45,021 nucleotides of DNA from JALZVT01 sp964611345 (lineage in GTDB: Bacteria > Pseudomonadota > Gammaproteobacteria > Pseudomonadales > Azotimanducaceae), in NCBI GenBank assembly GCA_964611345.1, contig CAZSYU010000027.1, positions 1-45,021 of the forward strand, given 5' to 3'. Position 1 is the stretch's first letter. Each line of letters starts with the position of its first letter. Shown piece after piece: positions 16,954 to 24,909 of this stretch. Under the pieces are notes generated by a model that worked only from the letters and a program-made list of their open reading frames with translations, made no database searches and had not been told where the DNA came from. Made by a program: the position numbers and the translations under genes.

Positions 16954-17766
16954 TCAGTCTTCGGTAATTTTCTTGTCTTTGCCGAGCTTCTGGGCCAGAT
17001 AGTATGTCGGACCAGAAAGAGCGTAGACACTAAACAAGACCAGCAATACTCGCGGGGGTTCCGCAATCACCACCGCAAACACCAAAACAACCCCTACTAG
17101 CGTCAGAAATTGCACTCGGTGGGCAAAATCGATGCCCTTCGGCGAGAAATAGCGAATGGGGGACACCATCAACAGGCCCATGGCTACCGTCACCGCCGCG
17201 ATCGCGTAGGGCACCCATAACTGATCGATCGAGCTTGGGTAGGACTCAGCCAGCACCCACACCAGACTGGCCAAAATGACCGCGGCCGCGGGACTTGCCA
17301 GCCCCGTGAATGACTTCAGGTCACTGTCCATATTGAACCGTGCCAGGCGCAGTGCAGCACAGGCCATGTAGATGAAGGTTGCGATCCAGCCAAGTCGCCC
17401 AAGGCCAGACAGGGAATAGTGGAATACCAACAGGGCCGGTGCGACCCCAAAAGCCACCATATCAGACAGGCTATCGTACTGGGCGCCAAACTCAGATTCG
17501 GTATTTGTCAGGCGCGCAACACGCCCATCAGCGGTGTCGAGCACGAGCGCCGCCATCACCGCAAGACAGGCCGGTATGTAGTGGCCGTTCATACTAGCCA
17601 CCATGCCGTAAAACCCTGCAAACAGGGCGGCGCTGGTAATCAAATTTGGCAGCAGGTAAATGCCTTTGCGCGGCGCACGCACAACCGCGTTGGCACTTTG
17701 TGCCGCTGCGTCATCATCAATCAGATGAACGCTAGGCTTCGAGTCTCTGTCTGAGTTCGTTGACAT
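16954..17766 (-). CDS. pssA: CDP-diacylglycerol--serine O-phosphatidyltransferase
   Basis: Membrane CDP-alcohol phosphatidyltransferase that makes phosphatidylserine, the precursor of phosphatidylethanolamine. It has 270 residues and about seven membrane segments. The catalytic signature D-G-x2-A-R-x8-G-x3-D-x3-D is complete at residues 80-102 (ADGRVARL ... FGAQYDSLSD). The first segment LLPNLITSAALFAGF is typical of the type II bacterial enzyme; E. coli PssA is an unrelated phospholipase D-type protein. The N-terminal 30 residues are polar and acidic. It lies 27 bases downstream of ilvC and 14 bases upstream of msrP, so is likely cotranscribed with them. Confidence 0.94.
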   Translation of the reverse strand: MSTNSDRDSKPSVHLIDDDAAAQSANAVVRAPRKGIYLLPNLITSAALFAGFYGMVASMNGHYIPACLAVMAALVLDTADGRVARLTNTESEFGAQYDSLSDMVAFGVAPALLVFHYSLSGLGRLGWIATFIYMACAALRLARFNMDSDLKSFTGLASPAAAVILASLVWVLAESYPSSIDQLWVPYAIAAVTVAMGLLMVSPIRYFSPKGIDFAHRVQFLTLVGVVLVFAVVIAEPPRVLLVLFSVYALSGPTYYLAQKLGKDKKITED

Positions 17767-17793
17767 TGAATTCTCCTGCAGAGCGGCACCGTG

Positions 17794-18813
17794 CTAGTTA
17801 ATGTCTTTGTTAACCAGCCGGTTTTCCTGGATCCAGGGCATCATGCTGCGCAGGCGTTCACCTACTTCTTCGAGCTGATGCTCCGAAGTCAGACGGCGCC
17901 GCGCCTTTATGTGCGGGTTGCCAGCCTGGTTCTCGGTAACAAATTCGCGCACAAAATTACCTTCCTGAATTTCAGTCAGTATGCGCTTCATTTCCTTCTT
18001 GGTTTCTGCCGTGACAATACGCGGGCCACGGGTCAAACCGCCATACTCTGCTGTATTGGATACCGAGTACCACATGTTGGCCACCCCACCCTCGTAGAAC
18101 AGGTCAACAATCAGCTTCAATTCATGCAGACATTCGAAATATGCCATTTCCGGGGCATAGCCAGCCTCGACCAAAGTCTCAAAACCGGCTTGCACCAGAG
18201 ACGCAGCCCCGCCACAGAGCACTGCTTGCTCACCAAACAGGTCGGTTTCGGTTTCTTCGCGAAAGTTGGTTTCGATGATTCCTGCACGACCACCCCCGTT
18301 AGCTGACGCGTAAGACAGCGCTTTGGCCTTCGCCATACCCGACTTGTCCTGGGCGACAGCGATCAGGCTTGGCACCCCACCACCCTCGGTGTAGGTGGAA
18401 CGAACTGTGTGCCCCGGGCCCTTGGGAGCAATCATTATGACGTCCATATCGTCGCGCGGAATGATCAGTTCGAAGTGCACGTTGAGACCGTGCGCGAAGG
18501 CAAGCGTCGTGCCCTTTTTTGCATACGGAGCAATCTCAGCGTCGTACAACGCCTGCTGCCCCTCATCGGGCGTGAGAATCATAATGAGGTCAGCGTCTTT
18601 GACCGCCTCTGAAACTTCCTGCACTTTGAAGTCGGCGTTCTCAGCTTTGCGTTTTGAACCAGACCCGTCTCGCAGGCCAATCGTAATATTGCTAACACCG
18701 CTGTCACGCAAGTTGTTGGCGTGAGCGTGACCCTGCGACCCATAACCCACTACCACCACATTCATGCCCTGGATGATGGAGAGATCGGCGTCTTTGTCGT
18801 AATAAACCTGCAT
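17794..18813 (-). CDS. ilvC: Ketol-acid reductoisomerase, class I
   Basis: Second enzyme of valine, leucine and isoleucine synthesis: rearranges and reduces acetolactate with NADPH. At 339 residues it is the short class I form. The ATG at 18813, with AGGATAACC upstream, gives MQVYYDKDADLSIIQG, which aligns with P. aeruginosa IlvC; an in-frame ATG eight codons earlier lacks that match. The nucleotide-binding loop is GYGSQGHAHANNL, then LAFAHGLNVHF, MIAPKGPGHTVR, and the metal-ligand region ETETDLFGEQAVLCGG with YFECLHELKLIVDL. It follows ilvN by 44 bases. Confidence 0.97.
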   Translation of the reverse strand: MQVYYDKDADLSIIQGMNVVVVGYGSQGHAHANNLRDSGVSNITIGLRDGSGSKRKAENADFKVQEVSEAVKDADLIMILTPDEGQQALYDAEIAPYAKKGTTLAFAHGLNVHFELIIPRDDMDVIMIAPKGPGHTVRSTYTEGGGVPSLIAVAQDKSGMAKAKALSYASANGGGRAGIIETNFREETETDLFGEQAVLCGGAASLVQAGFETLVEAGYAPEMAYFECLHELKLIVDLFYEGGVANMWYSVSNTAEYGGLTRGPRIVTAETKKEMKRILTEIQEGNFVREFVTENQAGNPHIKARRRLTSEHQLEEVGERLRSMMPWIQENRLVNKDIN

Positions 18814-18857
18814 GGTTATCCTGTTGTGAATTTTCAAATAGAGGAGGTAAAAAAGAA

Positions 18858-19349
18858 TTAAACCGTGAGTATTTTGTCGCCACGGCTGAGACCAGTGGCG
18901 CCGGAGCGCACCACCTCAAGTACCGTAGTTTTTCCAATGGCGCGAATGAACGCGTCGAGCTTGGCCTTTGGGCCGGTTACCTGCACCGTATAGGCATTAG
19001 CAGTAACATCGATGATCTGCCCACGGAACACATCCGCAGTCCGTTTGACCTCTTCGCGCGCAACCCCTTCGGCACGCACCTTGATCAACATGATCTCTCG
19101 TTCCACATGGTCTGTGTCGGTGAGATCAACCACCTTAACCACCTCTATCAGCTTGTTGAGCTGTTTAGTGATCTGTTCGATTTTTTGGTCATCGCCTTCT
19201 GTAGTCATTGTCAACCGCGACAGCGTGTTGTCCTCGGTAGGTGCAACGGTCAGTGAGGAGATGTTGTAATTTCGTTGGGCAAACAACCCTATGACGCGAG
19301 ACAGCGCACCGGGTTCGTTTTCGAGTAATACAGCAAGAATGCGCCTCAT
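18858..19349 (-). CDS. ilvN: Acetolactate synthase small (regulatory) subunit
   Basis: A 163-residue regulatory subunit (also called IlvH). The N-terminal ACT domain (about 3-75) starts RRILAVLLENEPGALSRVIGLF and binds valine in family members; it contains NYNISSLTV. The C-terminal small-subunit domain has EIMLIKV, FRGQIIDV and the ending GDKILTV. The ATG overlaps the ilvB stop (ATGA at 19346-19349), so the two are translationally coupled and made in proportion. The length is the usual one. Confidence 0.96.
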   Translation of the reverse strand: MRRILAVLLENEPGALSRVIGLFAQRNYNISSLTVAPTEDNTLSRLTMTTEGDDQKIEQITKQLNKLIEVVKVVDLTDTDHVEREIMLIKVRAEGVAREEVKRTADVFRGQIIDVTANAYTVQVTGPKAKLDAFIRAIGKTTVLEVVRSGATGLSRGDKILTV

Positions 19350-21127
19350 GCTGCATCTCCCTGCGGGTCTATCCGCGGGGCGTCATCAGTGCGCGACAGC
19401 ACCATGTCGCTCATGGCACCGCCTTTGATCGCCATCGGGTACACGTGTTCGTTAGGGTCGACAACCACGTCGAGGAACACCAGTCGGTTGCGATTCGACG
19501 AGGAAAAAACTTCCTCCATCGCGGCGGGCAAATCAGCCGGTTCGCTGATACGAATACCAACATGACCAAAGGACTGCGCAAGCGCAACAAAGTCAGGCAA
19601 TGAATCGGCATAGGTGCTCGACGAGTGCCTACCGCCGTACTGCATGTCTTGCCACTGCTTCACCATGCCAAGTGCTGCGTTGTTGAGGTTAATTACTTTT
19701 ATTGGCAACCCATACTGTTTGCAGGTACTCATCTCCTGCATGTTCATCATGAAGCTGCCTTCGCCAGTCACACAGGCAACAACTGCATCGCGGTGCGCAA
19801 CCTGGACACCCATCGCCGCCGGCAAGCCAAAGCCCATGGTGCCGAGACCACCCGAGTTGATCCAACGCCTGGGTTGATTGAAGTGGTAGTACTGCGCCGC
19901 GAACATCTGATGCTGGCCCACATCACTGCTTACAAATGCATCGCCTTTGGTGGTTGCGTAAAGCGCCTGAATGACCTGCTGCGGGCGAATGCTCTTGACA
20001 CTATCGAACGGAATGTTGTGATCAAGGCCGCCTTCTGCGCGCCACTCGTCGATTCGCTGCCACCACTGCGAATGCGCTGCTCCATCCAGCGCTTGTGGCG
20101 TTTTGGTCAGTTCCTTATCGAGCGTCTCGAGCATCATGTCGAGCGCCGGGCCCACCGGGCTGACAATGGGCACATCAGCCGCAATTATTTTTGAAATAGA
20201 CGCTGGGTCCACATCGAGATGCACGATTGTGGCGTCCGGTGAAAACTTGTCGGGGTTGTTGGTGACTCGATCATCGAATCGCGCGCCCAGGGCAAAAATG
20301 CAGTCGGCGTGGTGCATCGCCATGTTGGCTTCAAAGGTGCCATGCATGCCGAGCATGCCAAGGAACTGCCTGTCCGGGGCGGGAAAGGCGCCCAGGCCCA
20401 TCAGGGTATTGGTCACCGGAAAATCGAGCCGGCGCGCAAGCTGTGTAAGCTGCTGTGACGCCTCGCCCTGAATAACCCCACCCCCGGCATAAATTACCGG
20501 ACGCTTGGCCGCGAGCAGAGCTGCGACCGCTTTCCTGATCTGGCCGCTATGGCCGCGCTGGGATGGCGTGTAAGAGCGCATACGCACGCTATCGGGATAG
20601 CTGTAGGGCAACACCTCCGCAGGATCGACGGTATCTTTGGGCACATCGATCACCACCGGGCCAGGGCGACCGGTTTGGGCAATATAGAACGCTTTTTTGA
20701 CAATCTCAGGGATTTCAGCCGCGGTTTTGACAATAAAACTGTGCTTAACAACCGGGCGGGACACGCCGACCATGTCAGTTTCCTGAAACGCATCGGTACC
20801 AATCAGCGAGCGTTGCACCTGCCCAGAAATAACCACCATGGGGATGGAGTCCATATAGGCAGTGGCAATGCCAGTAATGGCATTGGTTGCCCCCGGGCCC
20901 GAAGTCACCAAAACCACCCCGGCACGCCCGGTGGCGCGGGCGTACCCATCGGCCATATGAGTTGCTGCCTGCTCATGGCGAACCAGCATGTGCTCCACTT
21001 TTTGCTGTCGGAACATCGCGTCGTAGATATGTAACGCGGCACCGCCTGGGTAGCCAAACACCACATCAACCCCTTCGTCTTGAAGGGATCGAATGAGCAT
21101 TTCACCGCCTGACAGCATCTCGGTCAT
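19346..21127 (-). CDS. ilvB: Acetolactate synthase large (catalytic) subunit
   Basis: Thiamine diphosphate enzyme (IlvB/IlvI type, 593 residues) that joins two pyruvates, or pyruvate and 2-oxobutyrate. The N-terminal Pyr domain contains VFGYPGGAALHIYD and the catalytic-Glu region VRHEQAATHMADGYARA (cut: HEQAATHMADGYAR). The PP domain has GLGTMGFGLPAAMG and the cofactor motif GEGSFMMNMQEMST ... NLNN. The ATG at 21127 is preceded by GTGAGGGG; an in-frame GTG at 21142 overlaps that ribosome site and is rejected. First gene of a run ilvB-ilvN-ilvC-pssA-msrP-msrQ. A sigma-70-like promoter lies 90 bases upstream. Confidence 0.96.
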   Translation of the reverse strand: MTEMLSGGEMLIRSLQDEGVDVVFGYPGGAALHIYDAMFRQQKVEHMLVRHEQAATHMADGYARATGRAGVVLVTSGPGATNAITGIATAYMDSIPMVVISGQVQRSLIGTDAFQETDMVGVSRPVVKHSFIVKTAAEIPEIVKKAFYIAQTGRPGPVVIDVPKDTVDPAEVLPYSYPDSVRMRSYTPSQRGHSGQIRKAVAALLAAKRPVIYAGGGVIQGEASQQLTQLARRLDFPVTNTLMGLGAFPAPDRQFLGMLGMHGTFEANMAMHHADCIFALGARFDDRVTNNPDKFSPDATIVHLDVDPASISKIIAADVPIVSPVGPALDMMLETLDKELTKTPQALDGAAHSQWWQRIDEWRAEGGLDHNIPFDSVKSIRPQQVIQALYATTKGDAFVSSDVGQHQMFAAQYYHFNQPRRWINSGGLGTMGFGLPAAMGVQVAHRDAVVACVTGEGSFMMNMQEMSTCKQYGLPIKVINLNNAALGMVKQWQDMQYGGRHSSSTYADSLPDFVALAQSFGHVGIRISEPADLPAAMEEVFSSSNRNRLVFLDVVVDPNEHVYPMAIKGGAMSDMVLSRTDDAPRIDPQGDAA

Positions 21128-21216
21128 CTGATTGCCCCTCACTTGGAGCGCTTTGGAGTCATCTGGCCCTGCGCGGACAAGGAAAATGGTCTCACGCAGA
21201 GAAAAAAGAGCCGCGT

Positions 21217-21245
21217 ATTCTTGGGGTTAGACCAAACCATGTCAA
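21217..21245 (-). promoter_or_regulatory. Sigma-70-like promoter for the ilvB operon
   Basis: On the minus strand a perfect TTGACA (-35, 21240-21245) is followed after exactly 17 bases by AAGAAT (-10, 21217-21222; 4 of 6 consensus positions). A start near 21210 would give a leader of about 80 bases before the ilvB ATG. No leader peptide rich in Ile, Leu or Val was found in that leader. Confidence 0.5.
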
Positions 21246-21266
21246 TTTTGAGGAACCACGCACGAC

Positions 21267-21281
21267 GGCCCCCGCGGGGCC
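21267..21281. repeat. GC-only hairpin in the ilvB/DUF4124 divergent region
   Basis: GGCCCC-CGC-GGGGCC is a perfect six-pair stem with a three-base loop, 22 bases upstream of the ilvB -35 element and 61 bases before the DUF4124 gene. No T-run follows on either strand, so it is not a simple terminator. It could be a protein site or a local structure. Confidence 0.5.
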
Positions 21282-21342
21282 CTGCGATAATCCACCCCTG
21301 TCGAAACCGCCGCTGCCAGGAAGGCACCACAGGATTACCGCC

Positions 21343-21894
21343 ATGATTGCCAAATTCGTCAAATTAGATGCATTATTTTGCCGCGCCGCCGCACTTGTTT
21401 TGCTAGCTAGTACGTTGACCAGCCCCGCGACGGCTGACGTTTATCGCTGGGTAGAGACGGATGGCACCGTAAATTATGGCGAACGTGTGCCGCAGAACGT
21501 CGAGTACACCGTTGTTAGCCGCAGCGCGCCCGCCAAGGCCGGCAGTCGCATCATCAATCGGGGCCGTAACAAGAAGAACGCCGCCAGCCAGGACTCTCAA
21601 GACAGCAGCCCTGCAACTACTGCGCAGTCAGCGCAAGACAATATGACAGATAGCCAAAAACAGGCGCTCGGCGAATTTGAGGCGGCCGAAGCAGCTCGGG
21701 TGGCAGCGGTGAACAAGCTGCGCAAAGAGAACTGCGCCAGCTCGAAACGCGCGCTGTCTAGCCTGCAAGCCAGCGGGCGAATCAGGGTTCGCGACGAAAA
21801 TGGCGAAGAATCGGCCATGAGTGAAGAGGACCGGTCCAAGAAGATTAGCGAAATGCAGAAAAGCATCGTTATCAACTGCGACAAGCTGAGCTAA
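21343..21894 (+). CDS. Secreted DUF4124-domain protein
   Basis: A 183-residue protein. Residues 1-31 look like a signal peptide (hydrophobic AAALVLLAST, then SPATA before cleavage). Residues about 32-75 are the DUF4124 domain, with the signature DVYRWVETDGTVNYGERVP. A polar Ser/Gln-rich linker follows, then a charged helical region (about 100-140) and a C-terminal part with two cysteines (C125 in ENCASS and C179 near the end) that could form a disulfide. DUF4124 proteins are common in gammaproteobacteria and have no settled function; a cell-envelope location is likely. The ATG at 21343 has AGGA upstream. It is divergent from ilvB and converges on pgeF. Confidence 0.85.
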   Translation: MIAKFVKLDALFCRAAALVLLASTLTSPATADVYRWVETDGTVNYGERVPQNVEYTVVSRSAPAKAGSRIINRGRNKKNAASQDSQDSSPATTAQSAQDNMTDSQKQALGEFEAAEAARVAAVNKLRKENCASSKRALSSLQASGRIRVRDENGEESAMSEEDRSKKISEMQKSIVINCDKLS

Positions 21895-21911
21895 CGCCTA
21901 CCTTTTACCTC

Positions 21912-22703
21912 TTACCTGCCCGCCCGCGGCAGCCACACCAGCGTGGCCTGCCGACCCGTTTGTGGTGTTTCTGCGGCAGCCGCCGCCCGATGGGTTTCTC
22001 GCCGCCACGAGTAAAACCGCTCGTGGGTATAGGTACACCAGTGCCCACCAGAGACGCTGGATATCCCCATAGCCATTAGCTGTTGCGCGCAGGCTTGCGC
22101 CAGGTCGACGCGGTATTTGCCGGCCCGCCGGGAGATCGGTTCCGCGCAGCTCGCAAGTCCGGCAGCTTTAAGCGCCGCAACCACCTCTGGGCCGACCTCA
22201 AATGCTTGCGCGCCTATGGCTGGCCCAATAAACGCCCGCAAGCGCAGAGGTGAAACGGGCAATGCCGCCAGCAACTCATGCAACACCCCCGCACACAATC
22301 CGCGCCAGCCCGCATGGGCCGCACCCACAACCTCGCCTTCGATATCTGCCACCACCACCGGTAAACAGTCAGCCGTAAGAATGGCCAGCCCAACTCCGAC
22401 TCGATCGGTCCACATCGCATCAACACTCGGCATCGATTCACTCGGTGCTTGCACGTGGATCACCCCCGTCCCATGAATCTGGTTGAGCCACTGCACGTTA
22501 TCCAGCCCTGGTAAATCCAGCAGTCGCTTACGGTTTGTGCGCACAGCCGCCGCAGCGTCCTCGACGTGATGACCCAGATTGTTAGTCGCCCAGCAACCAC
22601 TACTCACACCACCCGAGCGATCACTGCAAAACAACCGCGCCGGAGCGAGCCATTGGTCTTCGCCGGCCGGCAATGCAGGCAACTCCTTACTCGCTAAAAT
22701 CAT
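21912..22703 (-). CDS. pgeF: Peptidoglycan editing factor / purine nucleoside phosphorylase PgeF (YfiH)
   Basis: A 263-residue member of the YfiH/laccase-domain family (DUF152). Members have been described as multicopper-like oxidases, as purine nucleoside phosphorylases, and in E. coli as a factor keeping L-Ser out of peptidoglycan. The metal-binding motifs are visible: QIHGTGVI, LTADCLPVVVAD, GAAHAGWRGLCAGVL, and the C-terminal GGHWCTYTHERFYSWRR. The ATG at 22703 lies 10 bases after the rluD stop; the longer frame overlaps rluD and lacks family resemblance. rluD-pgeF is a standard pair next to bamD in gammaproteobacteria. Confidence 0.92.
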   Translation of the reverse strand: MILASKELPALPAGEDQWLAPARLFCSDRSGGVSSGCWATNNLGHHVEDAAAAVRTNRKRLLDLPGLDNVQWLNQIHGTGVIHVQAPSESMPSVDAMWTDRVGVGLAILTADCLPVVVADIEGEVVGAAHAGWRGLCAGVLHELLAALPVSPLRLRAFIGPAIGAQAFEVGPEVVAALKAAGLASCAEPISRRAGKYRVDLAQACAQQLMAMGISSVSGGHWCTYTHERFYSWRRETHRAAAAAETPQTGRQATLVWLPRAGR

Positions 22704-22713
22704 TTGCGCACCA

Positions 22714-23748
22714 CTACTCAGTCGCCGCTGCGTGCGCTCGCAACAACCCAAGGAGAGTTTGCATATCAGTGGGCGGCTCCGCGGCATAGGAAACTTCGGC
22801 GCCAGAATCCGGATGCGCAAAACCCAGCCGCGAAGCGTGCAATGCCTGCCGTGAAAACCGTTGCAAACAGCTCACCAGCGCTGGTTCGGCCTGAGTGGGA
22901 AGCCGCCGGCGCGCGCCATAACGAGTATCACCGACCAACGGAAAACCCTTATGCGCCATGTGCACACGAATCTGGTGCGTGCGGCCAGTTTCAAGCCGCG
23001 CACTAACGAGCGCGTGAGTTGCGAAGCGCTCAACCACTCGAACCGACGTGAACGCGGGTTTACCTGCGGCCACAACCGCTTGCCGCGTTCGCATTCGAGG
23101 ATCTCGGCCGATAGGCGCAGCCACATCAAACCCGCCTGTGGGCACACCCTCTACAACGGCCAGATATTCCCGTCGCACAGTGCGCTGCGCAATGGCTGCA
23201 GACAGCGTTGCGAACGCAGTACTCGAACGAGCCACTACCATTAGGCCACTGGTGTCTTTGTCGAGCCGGTGCACCACCCCGGCACGGGGCAACGTGCGCG
23301 GGTCGTCGCCCGCCGCTCGCGCAGCGCCAAAGCGATGCAACAAACCATTCACCAGAGTGCCATCTGACTGCCCTGCCCCAGGATGCACAACCAGCCCGGC
23401 AGGCTTATTGATGACAGCGCAGTGCGCATCGGCATGCACCAACCCAAACTCTATGGACTGCGCGGCCTGCCAATCGGGCAGATCCCGAGGGGTGCCGTCT
23501 AACTCCAGCCATTCGCCCCCATTCAAGCGCCGCTTTGGCGGCGCAAGCTCACCATCGACCGCGAGCTCTCCGGACCGGATCCAGCGCGCCAATTCGGCCC
23601 TGGAATGTACATCGAACAGTTCAGCGGCAATACGGTCGAACCGCATACCCGCAAGCTCTGCCGGCACCCGCGCCCGAGCCACTATTCGTTCCTCTGAGCG
23701 CTCTGGGTGCCCTGACGAGCCTTCTGTACTGTCCAAATCTGCCGTCAC
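22714..23748 (-). CDS. rluD: 23S rRNA pseudouridine synthase RluD
   Basis: A 344-residue RluA-family enzyme that makes pseudouridines at 1911, 1915 and 1917 of 23S rRNA in E. coli. An S4 RNA-binding domain lies at about 23-90 (RFDRIAAELF, SRAELARWIRSGEL). The catalytic domain has the catalytic Asp163 in VVHRLDKDTSGLMV, preceded by INKPAGLVVHPG and followed by RTHQIRVHMAHKGFPLVGD. The start is the GTG at 23748, with no convincing ribosome site; an initiation somewhat downstream is possible. It is divergent from bamD and cotranscribed with pgeF, as in Pseudomonas and E. coli. Confidence 0.94.
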   Translation of the reverse strand: MTADLDSTEGSSGHPERSEERIVARARVPAELAGMRFDRIAAELFDVHSRAELARWIRSGELAVDGELAPPKRRLNGGEWLELDGTPRDLPDWQAAQSIEFGLVHADAHCAVINKPAGLVVHPGAGQSDGTLVNGLLHRFGAARAAGDDPRTLPRAGVVHRLDKDTSGLMVVARSSTAFATLSAAIAQRTVRREYLAVVEGVPTGGFDVAAPIGRDPRMRTRQAVVAAGKPAFTSVRVVERFATHALVSARLETGRTHQIRVHMAHKGFPLVGDTRYGARRRLPTQAEPALVSCLQRFSRQALHASRLGFAHPDSGAEVSYAAEPPTDMQTLLGLLRAHAAATE

Positions 23749-23908
23749 GGGGTGTTTCGCACCGTTTAATAGGATTGGGTTATGGGGTTTCGGGCTGTCC
23801 GATCATAAAATCCTGCAATAGAGCTGGTCCTTACTCAGTGCTAAGATACGCCCTACTCCATTACTACCTTCCCTGCTTTGCGCAGGATACACGGAGATCT
23901 CCATCGCC

Positions 23909-24889
23909 ATGGCGAAAACTCGGACAGAACTGACAACCCTGGCGGCAGTGGTGTGCCTGTCGCTGCTGCTCAGCGGCTGCTTCTTTGGTGGCAGCAAAAA
24001 CAAGCCCCCGCGCGATGAAGTGTCGAATGAGAGCATTGTCTACGAAAACGCGCAAAAGAGTTTACGCGCCAGCAATTACGCTAACGCAATTGCTCATCTT
24101 GAGACCCTGGAAGCTCGCTTCCCGTTTGGTCGCTATGCCGAACAAGCGCAACTCGAACTCATCTACGCACGCTTTCAGGCCTACGAACTCGAAGCCACGC
24201 AATCCGCCGCAAGGCGCTTTATTCGGCTCCATCCCCAACACCAGGACGTCGACTACGCCTACTACATGAATGGTCTGGCAGCGTACAAGCGCAATGCTGG
24301 CTTCCTGGATCGTTTTGTCGCCACAGATCAGTCCAAGCGCGATATCTCGGGTGCCCGCGAAGCCTTTAACGTTTTCAACGACATGCTAAAGCGGTTCCCC
24401 AACAGCACCTACGCGCCAGACGCTCGCCAGCGCATGATCTACCTGCGCGAGATACTCGCGAAAAGTGAGGTTAACATCGCGTCCTATTACATGACGCGAG
24501 GCGCCTATGTTGCTGCCGCCAATCGAGCCCGCTATGTCGTAGAGAACTTTCCAACCTGCGCGGCCGTCGCGGACGCGCTGGCGATTGGCGTGGAATCAAG
24601 CTATCAGTTGGGTTTGGCCGATGCCGCGAACGACATGGCGCGGGTGCTTAGGCTGAACTTTCCGGACTACGACGCCTTCGACAAAAATGGCAATCTGGTG
24701 TTCGCCAAGAGCGTAAGCAACAGCGAACGATCCTGGGTGAACCTGATCACCCTTGGCTTGCTGGATCGTCCAGCTGTACCACCGCCACTGCAAATCGAGA
24801 ACTCGACACAGATCGATGGGAAAGGCCAAACAGAGAGTGCCGCGGTACCTACAGACGCGGACAGAACGAGTTCAGCCAGCGGCACCTAG
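23909..24889 (+). CDS. bamD: Outer membrane protein assembly factor BamD
   Basis: Essential lipoprotein of the BAM complex, which inserts beta-barrels into the outer membrane. The 326 residues begin with a lipoprotein signal whose lipobox LSGC gives lipidated Cys24. Tetratricopeptide-like repeats follow from about 45: YENAQKSL, IAHLETLEARFPFGRYAEQAQLEL (cut: LETLEARFPFGRYAEQA), ARRFIRLHPQH, VDYAYYMNGLAAY. The core matches E. coli BamD (245 residues). The extra C-terminal 60 or so residues are polar and low in complexity. It is divergent from rluD and 20 bases upstream of pilS. Confidence 0.94.
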   Translation: MAKTRTELTTLAAVVCLSLLLSGCFFGGSKNKPPRDEVSNESIVYENAQKSLRASNYANAIAHLETLEARFPFGRYAEQAQLELIYARFQAYELEATQSAARRFIRLHPQHQDVDYAYYMNGLAAYKRNAGFLDRFVATDQSKRDISGAREAFNVFNDMLKRFPNSTYAPDARQRMIYLREILAKSEVNIASYYMTRGAYVAAANRARYVVENFPTCAAVADALAIGVESSYQLGLADAANDMARVLRLNFPDYDAFDKNGNLVFAKSVSNSERSWVNLITLGLLDRPAVPPPLQIENSTQIDGKGQTESAAVPTDADRTSSASGT

Positions 24890-24909
24890 TAGCCTGTGGA
24901 AAACGCCAA

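Noticed and set aside
21139..21330. Small minus-strand open frame upstream of ilvB as an ilv attenuator leader peptide
   Set aside because: It is not rich in Ile, Leu or Val, lacks a ribosome site at a suitable start, and no alternative terminator hairpin follows.
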